Source: Saccharicrinis fermentans DSM 9555 = JCM 21142 (GTDB lineage Bacteria; Bacteroidota; Bacteroidia; Bacteroidales; Marinilabiliaceae). Taken from it: 64,000 bases of DNA. Each line of letters starts with the position of its first letter. Position 1 is the stretch's first letter. Below, one piece after another: positions 12,701-20,648 of the stretch. The notes under the pieces are model-generated. The model was not told the origin of the DNA. It saw nothing but the letters and a program-made list of their open reading frames with translations, and searched no databases. Position numbers and translations under genes: made by a program. Location of the stretch: positions 5,701,980 through 5,765,979 of the forward strand of contig NZ_KI912107.1 of NCBI RefSeq assembly GCF_000517085.1, given 5' to 3'.

Positions 12701-14797
12701 TAGCTTACATATATTGTTTATGCGGTTTATATAGTTATTGGTAAGTGCAGTGTTTTTGGGAGATATGCCCAGGATGATTAGATCTACATCTATCGATTCA
12801 GAATTTATAATATCTTCCTTGGTTCTTGAACCGAAGTCGTCGCTCAATACTTTTACTTCTGCACGAATTCTTTTATCAGCTAGAACAGCATGGGTGTTTC
12901 TGTAAATACTATCGTTAAGAGATGTGTCGCTATTAATAATCAGGATTCTCACATGGGCATCGCGCCAGCTGGTGTCAGCCAGTAAAAATCTCAATAAATT
13001 TAAGGCAAAACTTAAATGTCGTCCTTTGCCATTCCACCATATGTCAATTTTTTCTTTTTTGCCAAAACCTACATTTTTATCGTAATCAAGAAAGGAGGCA
13101 TTTAATCTTTTGCTTTTTAGGTCTTTTAATATGGATACCAGAAAGTCTATGTTTTGGGAATCCCGACTCCAGCCCATCAATACTGTGTTGGGTTCAAATC
13201 CGCTAAATCCATAGACATTGGTGACTGTTTTGATTCCTGCTTCGATGTTTGTACAGGCTATCTCGCGTACGAAATGATGGATGTTCTTATTTTTTTTCTT
13301 TTCTTCAATGTTGGGTTCTCTGTTTATGGGCTCTTGTCCGTATGATAAATTGAAATCGGTTAGTGCGCCCAGCTTACCTGTTAAGGAAAGGCCCATTTCT
13401 ACTAGGTGTGGCCTGGCTTTTTCTCCCCCGCTAAACAAGATTATATTAGGTCGCCAATTGCGTTTGTCGGTTTTTTGAATACTGAGTTTTAGTAAGGCCT
13501 GTTTGGCTAGGTTGGTCCAAAAGCTACTCCAGGCATCGCCGCTTTCAAGTATAAGTTCTTTGCGTTGCAAATAAAAATAGAGTAGTCCGAGTACCACCGT
13601 AGCTCCTGCTAGTGCCAGGAAATCAAGTAATATCATCACAAAAAAGGCTGATAGGGCGCCCAGTATGCTTACAAAACGTGGTATTTTAAAGGCTGGTCTA
13701 AAGTCGGAGCTGGACCAACTCTCAATGGCTGATGCCAGGTTAAGAAAAGCATAGGTTGTGATAAAAAACATGGATACAATACTGGCTATCACATCCAGTT
13801 CACCAATCAGGATGCCCGCTTCAGCAATAACAAAGGCTACCAATAAGGCATTGCGCGGTTCGTTGGTTTTTCCCGTTCCCTTGGCTAAGAACTTAGGTGC
13901 AATCTTATCCATAGCTATGGCTTGTAAAATGCGGGGTGCACCGAGTATGCTCCCTAAGGCAGATGACAGAGTGGCTCCCCATATACCCGCAATCACTAGT
14001 CCTGGAACAAGAGATATCTTAAAGAGTATTTGTGGGTCATTCACCAATGCATCTGCATTAACGGTATAGGCATAAAAAAAGGCCAGGGCTATATACACAA
14101 CAAAGCCAACGCCAACGGCCATGATGGCACCTAGAGGGAGTGATTTCTTGGGATTGCTAAGGTCACCCGACATGGAAACCCCTGCTTCAAAACCTGTTAC
14201 TGCAGGGAAGAATATACCGAACAGCACCATAAAAGGAGCTGCCGTTGCCAATGGAGCCAAATTAATTTCGGAAGGTGCAAAGTCATGCTTGCCCAGAAGA
14301 ATGGATAGCAGTGAAAGTGCAATGGCCACCATAATAATGTATTGCGATTTAATGGCCAGTGAGGTGCTGATAAATGTGATGGTGGTTACAATGACCAAAA
14401 CAATGGTGCCGGTGAGCCGAATGGTTTGGATATCATTTGAGAAACCCCAGTATTGTAAAAAACTCTCAGCAAATCCTATCAGGTACAAACTTACGCTGAA
14501 CGAGAGTCCAACAAATAGGGCTAAACCGAGTGTGCCACCAATGGGCAACCCCAGACTTCGGGATATCATAAAATAAGTTCCTCCGTTCTGCACAGGCTTA
14601 TCGGTGCTTAGGGAAGCTACACTTAAACTGGTGGTGATAGAAATAATATGCGCAATGATGATAATGCCGATTGTGTTGATTAATCCGGCCTGCCCTATGA
14701 TGGCGGGGAACCGCAAATACATAATTACCCCTAGGATTGTTAGTATGGAAGGTGTGAAAACACCGCTAAAGGTTCCAAACTTTTTTGCTTTGGTCAT
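9782..14797 (-). CDS. SLC12-like cation-chloride cotransporter fused to a P-loop NTPase
   Basis: 1671 residues. Residues ~1-400 form about 12 transmembrane helices of the amino acid-polyamine-cation fold. The start GVFTPSILTILGVIMYLRFP is close to the cation-chloride cotransporter (SLC12) signature. Residues ~430-720 resemble the SLC12 cytosolic regulatory region (ILFSGGEKARPHL, two universal-stress-like halves). Residues ~720-1290 are long predicted helices/coiled coil. The last ~350 residues hold a P-loop NTPase: Walker A GVHGAGKTA near residue 1378, a candidate Walker B around DSAVVINNLE, then winged-helix-like sequence. Bacterial SLC12 homologues are usually much shorter. The NTPase may gate transport or sense ions. 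Confidence 0.8.
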   Translation of the reverse strand: MTKAKKFGTFSGVFTPSILTILGVIMYLRFPAIIGQAGLINTIGIIIIAHIISITTSLSVASLSTDKPVQNGGTYFMISRSLGLPIGGTLGLALFVGLSFSVSLYLIGFAESFLQYWGFSNDIQTIRLTGTIVLVIVTTITFISTSLAIKSQYIIMVAIALSLLSILLGKHDFAPSEINLAPLATAAPFMVLFGIFFPAVTGFEAGVSMSGDLSNPKKSLPLGAIMAVGVGFVVYIALAFFYAYTVNADALVNDPQILFKISLVPGLVIAGIWGATLSSALGSILGAPRILQAIAMDKIAPKFLAKGTGKTNEPRNALLVAFVIAEAGILIGELDVIASIVSMFFITTYAFLNLASAIESWSSSDFRPAFKIPRFVSILGALSAFFVMILLDFLALAGATVVLGLLYFYLQRKELILESGDAWSSFWTNLAKQALLKLSIQKTDKRNWRPNIILFSGGEKARPHLVEMGLSLTGKLGALTDFNLSYGQEPINREPNIEEKKKNKNIHHFVREIACTNIEAGIKTVTNVYGFSGFEPNTVLMGWSRDSQNIDFLVSILKDLKSKRLNASFLDYDKNVGFGKKEKIDIWWNGKGRHLSFALNLLRFLLADTSWRDAHVRILIINSDTSLNDSIYRNTHAVLADKRIRAEVKVLSDDFGSRTKEDIINSESIDVDLIILGISPKNTALTNNYINRINNICKLPASLLLLSPSSEFEEINLLEHLHTEHTQELYPKSVQLPALPEISNKVVRNKLEKLDLDLLQIGQSFIDKTLTTSIKNLIQLSRHFQEFVQQNANTLEKELAEQDKHELPKSFVKNHQAFLRKITSIIDVTTKEIITESQATINIGISDILTRLGNYVYESADSIHIPYLSGSDNKEKIHKYPYRKAVSFYLNEMIKPALKKQLDQLEDVSAFVITASRQQILTINDAYEKTILSAETENNKLLTDIYTCIDHFKAIESKLIHFREHAEGALMSALRNLSITLTHDLNTYENLKKSKRKINVKKENTEELLNEFSDNWGKGMQLLSNTLYLDSLVLSRKNIFKNVILKGNTKINTLINDNFLKTLSLLEQNLEIMITGAETSLKPIILNNKLNILDIYNETYLKASELINDFPEELSVPESIHLDSKLIPFTHLNELPVSPFKTASYYIDILFHEPFYRELEALDRNLRSAIVECKEANSMLLFHLNNIKESHSDVATEKNTGTELYSKLAAQVQVQKNKVETSVEKAKHYSVVHLQEAFSKLFYHSIIEAEKNIHSEKREQKGKKINTAVSDKIKNIQLFTNKILIHFFNSISSGVILSKKYLAEQPENKLKNQQILELVDQITPEKNKLNSVPVFYRKLMSSSSKINDELWVPRNREMNTIKDTLKRHKNGLGGATIIRGVHGAGKTALSRYAAYHLFKHNHVFWIDAPIGGSVETQDLLASFAQQTGGHDDFAAIFDNMPFDSAVVINNLELWWERRLGGGAVIEKIIQLIRSYGHKVFFILNCHTYSFRILSQLFPLEDNCLGIIDCEPFSSKELQSLILNRHKSSGLSLFYHGKPESNLSQLSYSILFNAYFNASEGIPGMAMNIWKANITDANHEMLNIKKPQKVNPEILYNLQHNWLITIALFIQHKNIGVEKLMRLTGWEKENVENLLTTIKNAGLIVHKTDALYCLGRNIEPLLVAVCQSKGII

Positions 14798-14920
14798 ATT
14801 TTGTTGGCTTTAAAAATATCAAGTAGTTTTTAAAACTATTTTTATGTAGTGAAAGTACTAAATTTATGTTAGTTTTTAGCTGATGTCCTGGGCTTTAATA
14901 GCTTTAACTCTCAGTAAAAT

Positions 14921-15856
14921 CTATACTATGCCAATATGCATTACGGCATCTCCCTGATGAAGGATGGGGTTATTGTTCAATCCAATTACAAAACCCGAGG
15001 TGGGTGATTTGACAGGAATTTTAAAATCACCAAAGGGATCTGTAATGTTTCCAACCACTTGATTCTTGTGTACCTTTTCACCACTTGAAACCATACTTTG
15101 AAACATCCCTGAAGTGTGTGCTCTAATCCAGGAGGAGCTTTTGATGATTCGATTTTCATAATCAGGATGACTCACTTCCGAGGTAGTCATCCCTAGATGT
15201 TTCATAACCCGAATGGCGCCATTCATTCCTTGCTGAATCGCATATTCATCAAAACGAGATGATTCTCCTCCTTCATATATAAGTATGTTCTTATTTAATT
15301 TGTTGGCTGCATATCGCAGCGATTTTGGCCGATACGCTGAATGCACCGTAAAAGGTGCGTTGAAGATACTTGCCAATTTCTGATTTTCGCTTTTCTTCAT
15401 GTTGCATCGCACTTGCGGGTGATTGGTGCGTTCTGCCCCTCCTGTATGAAAGTCAAGGCCGTAATCAATCTTAGGAATAATATCTTTCATTAAATAATTG
15501 GCTACCCTGCTGGCCAAGGATCCGTTTCTGCTGCCAGGGAATGACCGGTTCACGTCTTTTCCATCTGGTACATATCGTGAAAAATGAATGAAGCCATATA
15601 CATTGATGATGGGAATACAAATGATGGTACCTTTTTTAGGTATATTCCTGCCTTCTTCGATGATTCGTCGGACAATCTCAATGCCATTGATCTCATCGCC
15701 ATGTAGTCCGCCTATCAAAAGGAGAACAGGCCCGGGTTCATGAGCCTGGGCCACGTTTATCACGATATCTATGGATGAATGGGAGGGAAGACGGGCAATG
15801 TTCACTTCCAGTTTTTCATTTTGTCCCGGCTGTATCTCAGTTTTGTTTATGATCAT
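14921..15856 (-). CDS. Succinylglutamate desuccinylase/aspartoacylase-family protein
   Basis: 311 residues of the M14-like AstE/AspA family. GGLHGDEINGIEIVRRI carries the first zinc ligands (His, Glu) and DYGLDFHTGG the third. The C-terminal segment with PVKSPTSGFVIG is a barrel-like domain seen in the longer members. The family are zinc-dependent deacylases or carboxypeptidases. It starts 11 bp after the RimK-like gene and shares an operon with it, so it probably acts on the same glutamylated or peptide substrate; this is inference from context. Confidence 0.85.
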   Translation of the reverse strand: MIINKTEIQPGQNEKLEVNIARLPSHSSIDIVINVAQAHEPGPVLLLIGGLHGDEINGIEIVRRIIEEGRNIPKKGTIICIPIINVYGFIHFSRYVPDGKDVNRSFPGSRNGSLASRVANYLMKDIIPKIDYGLDFHTGGAERTNHPQVRCNMKKSENQKLASIFNAPFTVHSAYRPKSLRYAANKLNKNILIYEGGESSRFDEYAIQQGMNGAIRVMKHLGMTTSEVSHPDYENRIIKSSSWIRAHTSGMFQSMVSSGEKVHKNQVVGNITDPFGDFKIPVKSPTSGFVIGLNNNPILHQGDAVMHIGIV

Positions 15857-15867
15857 ATGAACATGTG

Positions 15868-16770
15868 TTAAGCCTTTACTTTAGGTGTTCTTTTTGTCTT
15901 GGCTGCGATCTCTATGTATTCAACTATTTTTCCTGCTATGTCAACCTTGGTGGCTTTCTCGATGCCTTCCAGACCGGGCGATGAATTTACCTCCAATACC
16001 ATAGGGCCTCTTTTGGATTGTAGCATATCAACTCCTGAGACTGCTAAACCCATGCTTTTGGCGGCTTTTAAGGCAGTGGATTTTTCTTCTCTACTTAATT
16101 TGATGAGGCTGGCATTTCCTCCCTGGTGTAGATTAGAACGAAAGTCACCTTCCTTACCTTGTCTCTTCATAGCTCCCACAACTTTTCCATTGACAATAAA
16201 GGCGCGGATATCTGCTCCTCCTGCTTCTTCAATAAATTCTTGTAGTATGACGCGTGTTTTTAAGCTGTCAAAGGCTTGAACAACTGATTTGGCAGCTTTA
16301 TTGGTCTCTGCTAATACAACTCCAACCCCTTGTGTACCTTCTAATAGTTTGATAACAAGAGGTGCTTCTCCTACGTGGGTTAAAATTTTGTTGTCTTCTT
16401 TGCTGAAGTTGGTAAAGGCTGTTTTGGGCATTCTAATTCCTTCTCGTGATAGTATTTGTAGACTCCTAAGCTTGTCTCTGGACCGTGTTAGTGCAAGTGA
16501 GTCAAGTGTGCTGAATACTTTCATCATCTCAAATTGCCTCACAACTGCTGCTCCATAAAAGGTCACTGATGATCCAATACGTGGAATGATGGCATCAATA
16601 CCTGTTAATTTTTTGCCGGCGTAAAAAATAGAGGGACCCTCATCGTCCATCACTATGTCGCATTTAAGATGGTCTATAACGGTTCCTTTATGTCCTCTTT
16701 GTTCAATAGCTTCTATTAACCGTTGTGTGGAATATAGTTTAGCGTTTCTTGATAGTACTACTATGTTCAT
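15868..16770 (-). CDS. rimK: RimK-family ATP-grasp ligase
   Basis: 300 residues, the usual RimK length. It begins with the RimK pre-ATP-grasp domain ([18 protein letters not shown]). The ATP-grasp core follows, with [19 protein letters not shown] (glycine-rich ATP loop), [12 protein letters not shown] and the metal-binding [14 protein letters not shown]. RimK adds glutamates to the C-terminus of ribosomal protein S6, and relatives make other poly-glutamyl products. It is followed by the AstE/AspA-like gene and preceded by a retropepsin-like gene, a grouping known from RimK loci. Confidence 0.87.
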   Translation of the reverse strand: MNIVVLSRNAKLYSTQRLIEAIEQRGHKGTVIDHLKCDIVMDDEGPSIFYAGKKLTGIDAIIPRIGSSVTFYGAAVVRQFEMMKVFSTLDSLALTRSRDKLRSLQILSREGIRMPKTAFTNFSKEDNKILTHVGEAPLVIKLLEGTQGVGVVLAETNKAAKSVVQAFDSLKTRVILQEFIEEAGGADIRAFIVNGKVVGAMKRQGKEGDFRSNLHQGGNASLIKLSREEKSTALKAAKSMGLAVSGVDMLQSKRGPMVLEVNSSPGLEGIEKATKVDIAGKIVEYIEIAAKTKRTPKVKA

Positions 16771-16774
16771 ATGT

Positions 16775-16856
16775 TAAAATTTATTTTTCAAGCACCACAT
16801 GGAGCTCACTGGAATCAATCATATTCATGTGTGAGAATTAATTTCCAGGGCTCGTT
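16775..16856 (-). repeat. Dispersed intergenic element (copy 1), before rimK
   Basis: The 86 bp gap between the retropepsin-like gene and rimK resembles the gap before comB at 63026-63112. On the minus strand both share an ACGAGCC start, TCTCACACA, a GAAT.ATT core and GAGxTCCATxTG. Both are followed by an ATG about 35 bp on. A small hairpin around TCTCACACA is possible in both. Confidence 0.55.
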
Positions 16857-17294
16857 TTATTTTTTGTGTTTTTTATCTTTATAAGATAAATCTTTTAATG
16901 TGACATCAACGATAAAGCGACCTGTTAGAAATTCTCTTCCCAGAAGTATTGGGTATTTCATTTTTTTTCGATTCGTAAGTGAGAAGTCGATGTTTCTACG
17001 CTTTCCAAAAATGATCATAGGTGTGTTGATCGTATAGCGATGTTCTGTTTGCCCACCGGAATTTTTAACTAATTTGTCACTGAATTCTTCAAAATAGAAG
17101 ACTTTGTCCTCGTATAAGGAATGAGTTGGGTCTAGTACCTTGAATGCGAGTATATCTTTACCATCCCGGCTGATTAATTCTATGGAATGGCAATGTAAAG
17201 TGCATCCATAGGCACCCGTGTCTATTTTTGCATCAATATTTTTTAACGCAAGGTCAGGTAAGTTTACTTTATCTTTTCTTCCAATAGTATTCAT
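16857..17294 (-). CDS. Retropepsin-like putative zinc/aspartic protease (RimB-type)
   Basis: 145 residues. NIDAKIDTGAYGCTLHC has the DTGA active-site signature of retropepsin-like proteases, and GREFLTGRFIVDV matches the end of the family formerly called ATP-dependent zinc protease (DUF785). In Pseudomonas a member (RimB) is encoded beside RimK and is thought to affect S6 modification. Here it precedes rimK by 86 bp and is probably cotranscribed. Family assignment is firm; the enzymatic activity is less certain. Confidence 0.82.
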   Translation of the reverse strand: MNTIGRKDKVNLPDLALKNIDAKIDTGAYGCTLHCHSIELISRDGKDILAFKVLDPTHSLYEDKVFYFEEFSDKLVKNSGGQTEHRYTINTPMIIFGKRRNIDFSLTNRKKMKYPILLGREFLTGRFIVDVTLKDLSYKDKKHKK

Positions 17295-17529
17295 TTGTTG
17301 TAAATTCTTAAATACGGGTACTTGGTGCTTATAGACTTCTCTGAGCCTTTTGATTTTTTGCTGCGGCTATGCTGGTTTCCTCCTAGTACCTTGTTAGGAC
17401 TAAAAAAAAATGAGGGGTCACTAATGACTAAAATACTTTTTCTTTATTGAAACAATCTTTTATCCAATAAGTTTTTGACGGTGTGGTAGCTATTGGTTTT
17501 TATTAGAGTCTTTTGTAGAAAAGGATAGG

Positions 17530-18366
17530 TCATTTTTGTAATGAATGATATTGCTGTAATCCGTCCATGGGACTCTGAGTGATTGCACCTGCTTTTAAGC
17601 CATTTTTATGTAATGCCTTTTTTAGAATCGAATCAAAATAATAGGCAATGCTGCCTGTGAAATTTATTTTGAGTTGTAAAACTTTATTGTATTGAAGTAG
17701 GTTGCGTTTGATAAATTCGTCGAATGAGTTGGTGATAAATTTATCTATCTCATCCCAGTCCTGGTGCCTCCATAGAAACCTGGCGAATTGGGCCATGTAT
17801 CGGTTTGCCCATGGCTTTTTATATATGTTGTGTAGTAATTGTACTGGGTTGGTGTCGTGTTCCTTATAAAATAGCGCTGTAAGCTCCTTTGAGAATTGCC
17901 CCTTCAATATGTCTGCAATGAGTTTTTTGCCCATAACGGCACCACTACCTTCATCACCTAGGATATACCCCAGCGGTGAAACATTGTCTACGATGTTGCG
18001 GCCGTCATAGACACAAGAGTTGGATCCTGTACCTAGTATGCAGGCTATGCCGGATTGTGTGCCACAGAGTGATCGGGCAGCTCCCATCAGGTCGCTCTCG
18101 ATGTCTATGGTTTCTGTCTGAAAAAAGTTTGTAAGAGCATTGTAAACGATAAGTGTCTTATCTTTGCTGGCACATCCGGCTCCATAAAAATGTATCTTTT
18201 TAATGAGTGAACGGTCCAAGGAAAAATCTTCGCTTAAAATTTGTAATATTTCTTCTGTGTTTTGGTGAAATGGATTGATTCCTTTGGTGATGCACGACTG
18301 TGATTCATGATGGTCAATGCCTCTCCATTCTGTCTTTGTTGACCCACTGTCTGCAATTAATATCAT
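17530..18366 (-). CDS. BadF/BadG/BcrA/BcrD-type kinase, N-acetylglucosamine kinase-like
   Basis: 278 residues of the ASKHA fold. Phosphate-1 loop LIADSGSTKTEWR is at the N-terminus, the second glycine block IACILGTGSNS is near residue 115, and LGDEGSGAVMGKKL matches eukaryotic-type N-acetylglucosamine kinase homologues common in Bacteroidota. It likely phosphorylates an amino sugar freed from peptidoglycan or chitin; the exact sugar is not determined. It stands alone between gaps. CAAAAGTA at 18469-18476 read on the minus strand gives TACTTTTG, a possible -7 box about 100 bp upstream. Confidence 0.78.
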   Translation of the reverse strand: MILIADSGSTKTEWRGIDHHESQSCITKGINPFHQNTEEILQILSEDFSLDRSLIKKIHFYGAGCASKDKTLIVYNALTNFFQTETIDIESDLMGAARSLCGTQSGIACILGTGSNSCVYDGRNIVDNVSPLGYILGDEGSGAVMGKKLIADILKGQFSKELTALFYKEHDTNPVQLLHNIYKKPWANRYMAQFARFLWRHQDWDEIDKFITNSFDEFIKRNLLQYNKVLQLKINFTGSIAYYFDSILKKALHKNGLKAGAITQSPMDGLQQYHSLQK

Positions 18367-18706
18367 CTATTCAAATGTGTGGTAATAATATAGCAACATT
18401 TTATCCGCTCCTTCTTCTTGTGGTGATCGGTGATAAAACGATGATTAAGTAAATGAAGGTGAAAGATACAAAAGTATTTAAATATAAATGTAATGGGTTC
18501 GATAAAACAATATGATTCCCAAGCCAAGAAACAACAGTTTATGGCGGTAAAGTATAAAAATAAATATTTTAATTTGTGAAGAGGAATAACGAAAAGTTAC
18601 CGGTACGTGCTTTTTAAGAAGTAAAAAGTCGTGGTGTGAGAGGCGGACTGGCGGTCATTTGACTGTCACCCGTCTACGATTAGCACTTGGGCATTATCAT
18701 CATAAG
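18367..18706. other. Intergenic region
   Basis: 340 bp between the kinase start and the end of the toxin module. Apart from the possible minus-strand -7 box at 18469-18476 I see no gene, repeat or clear terminator. Confidence 0.5.
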
Positions 18707-19660
18707 TCAATAACCCAACTTCTCCAGCTTTTTCTCGCAAAACTCTCTGCGTGCAGGTGGTAAATCTTTTAATCCTTCTCGTGCTTGTTTATACTTGCCT
18801 TGGTAAATTAAAAAGTATGGGTCGTTAGCTAAATCGGTGCGCACATAAGTGGGATGAGCTAGCTTTTGAAAAAACTTATAAAAATTTCGGTAGCGGTCAT
18901 CGAGCTTGCCATCGAGGATTTCCCAAATGATGGGCTTGATAAGGTAAAGGTGAAGGTCTCGGGAAAAGGCTTCATTGAAATATATATAGCAAGGAGTATG
19001 TTTGCTATGAACTCCACAATCACATCCTTTAATATATATATATATATAGCGATTAGGGTATTGTAGTAACCAAAAATAATTATTGGTCATTCTGTGGATC
19101 TTGTCTTGTCCAGCAAGTTTTAAATAAAACCTAAAATCATCTGGAGCCGAGTATTTATAGTAGAAGGTCTCGGATTCATTTTCTTTGGAGTTAACATTAT
19201 GCTCTGATTGATATCTCCAAATTCCATTCTTTGTTTTCTTTCCAATAATACCAATACTGTCATTCCAAACTAATATTTCTAGATCCTTAGCTAAGTGATT
19301 TGATCCTTGTATATAGTGTTCAATATTCACTAATTCGTCTTTTGTAAACTTTTCTAAAGGTGGCTCGTAGTATTTATACATCAAACCTACACCTGTTTGC
19401 AACATCAATACGGCAATATAGATATACATCACCCACCTTTGCCATTTTTTAGCAATTGCAAAAAACAGGCTTAAAAATACATAACTTACTATAGCGAATG
19501 TAGCAAATAAGGTAAAGTGAAAGGGGGTGTCATCTACACCCCAAAAAATAAATGGTTCTAATGTATGCAGGGTTATTAGTAACAGTACAAATGGTAGTAT
19601 TATAAGAATACTACCAAAACACCCTGGTACATTTTCTAGTTTTTCTTTTTTAAATTTCAT
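18707..19660 (-). CDS. Three-helix membrane protein, candidate immunity protein (intact copy)
   Basis: 317 residues, family not recognised. Three hydrophobic segments fill the first ~110 residues (GSILIILPFVLLLITLH, FTLFATFAIVSYVFLSLFFA, WVMYIYIAVLMLQTG). A soluble domain of ~200 residues ends in PPARREFCEKKLEKLGY. It is the last gene of the PAAR-effector operon and a paralogue of the broken copy just upstream: N- and C-terminal parts are near-identical at DNA level while the middle has diverged. Conserved membrane part, diverged centre and position behind a toxin with membrane segments suggest immunity. The code contains a (TA)8 tract (Tyr-Ile repeats). Confidence 0.6.
   Translation of the reverse strand: MKFKKEKLENVPGCFGSILIILPFVLLLITLHTLEPFIFWGVDDTPFHFTLFATFAIVSYVFLSLFFAIAKKWQRWVMYIYIAVLMLQTGVGLMYKYYEPPLEKFTKDELVNIEHYIQGSNHLAKDLEILVWNDSIGIIGKKTKNGIWRYQSEHNVNSKENESETFYYKYSAPDDFRFYLKLAGQDKIHRMTNNYFWLLQYPNRYIYIYIKGCDCGVHSKHTPCYIYFNEAFSRDLHLYLIKPIIWEILDGKLDDRYRNFYKFFQKLAHPTYVRTDLANDPYFLIYQGKYKQAREGLKDLPPARREFCEKKLEKLGY
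19033..19048. repeat. (TA)8 tract inside intact immunity-like gene
   Basis: Eight TA units coding for alternating Tyr/Ile on the minus strand. The paralogue has six units and is out of frame. A change that is not a multiple of three units would break this gene. Confidence 0.8.
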
Positions 19661-19672
19661 GATTCAAATTGC

Positions 19673-20648
19673 TTAATACCCTAAAGCCTCCAGCTTTTTT
19701 TCACAAAACTCCCTCCGTGCAGGTGGTAAGTCTTTTAAGCCCTCGCGTGCTTCTTTATATTTGCCTTGGTAAATTAAAAAGTATGGGTCGTTAGCTAAAT
19801 CGGTGCGCACATAAGTGGGATGAGCCAGTTTTTGAAAAAACTTATAAAAGTTACGGTAGCGGTCATCCAGTTTACCATCGAGGATTTCCCAAATGATGGG
19901 CTTGAAACGATCCCCTCCACGTTGAAAGTATGAGCTAAAATACATATAGCAATGTTCTCTTCTATGACCCGAAGTACAATTGCAGTTCTTTATATATATA
20001 TATCAATCTATCAGGAAACTGCCACTGCCAAAAATCATAAAAAATCGGGATTTCTTTTTTATTCCCTTTGCTACCTGATATTAAATTGCGGTAATGAATA
20101 AAATCTTCTTTAGGGCTAAATTTACTTAGTGTATAACCTCTTTTAACAGTATTAGTGATTTCAAGTTTATTATAATTTGTTCTACAATTTGCGTACAAAT
20201 AGTCAACGCTTTTTCCTATTACACCTATGCTATCATTCCATATTAGTACAGATAATCCTTTTGGCAAATCTTTGTCGGATGAAATATAATGATTAATAGA
20301 GTTCATTTCTTCATTTGAGAAGGATTGCCCTTGGGGCCTATAGTATTTATATATAAATCCAACGCCTGTTTGCAGAACCAAAATAGCTATATATATATAC
20401 ATCACCCACCTTTGCCATTTTTTAGCAATTGCAAAAAACAGGCTTAAAAATACATAACTTACTATAGCGAATGTAGCAAATAAGGTAAAGTGAAAGGGGG
20501 TGTCATCTACACCCCAAAAAATAAACGGTTCTAATGTATGTAGGGTTATTAATAACAGTACAAATGGTAGTATTATAAGTATACTACCAAAACACCCTGG
20601 TACATTTTCTAGTTTTTCTTTTTCAAACCTTATGTTAATTAGTTTCAT
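19673..20648 (-). pseudogene. Second copy of the immunity-like membrane protein, frameshifted in a TA tract
   Basis: The first part (20648 to 19962, 228 codons) matches the intact copy through the three membrane segments and then runs out of frame just after RLIYIYK. The second part (from about 19990 down to 19673) continues in another frame through IKNCNC to the shared KPIIWEILDG and EKKLEALGY end. Adding one TA unit to the (TA)6 tract at 19991-20002 joins the two parts into about 320 residues. The start overlaps the effector gene by 14 bp, so this would be the cognate, translationally coupled copy. Confidence 0.75.
19991..20002. repeat. (TA)6 tract at the frameshift point
   Basis: Six TA units within the broken copy. 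One more unit would give ATA TAT ATA TAT ATA AAG AAC and restore the frame matching the paralogue. Confidence 0.8.
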
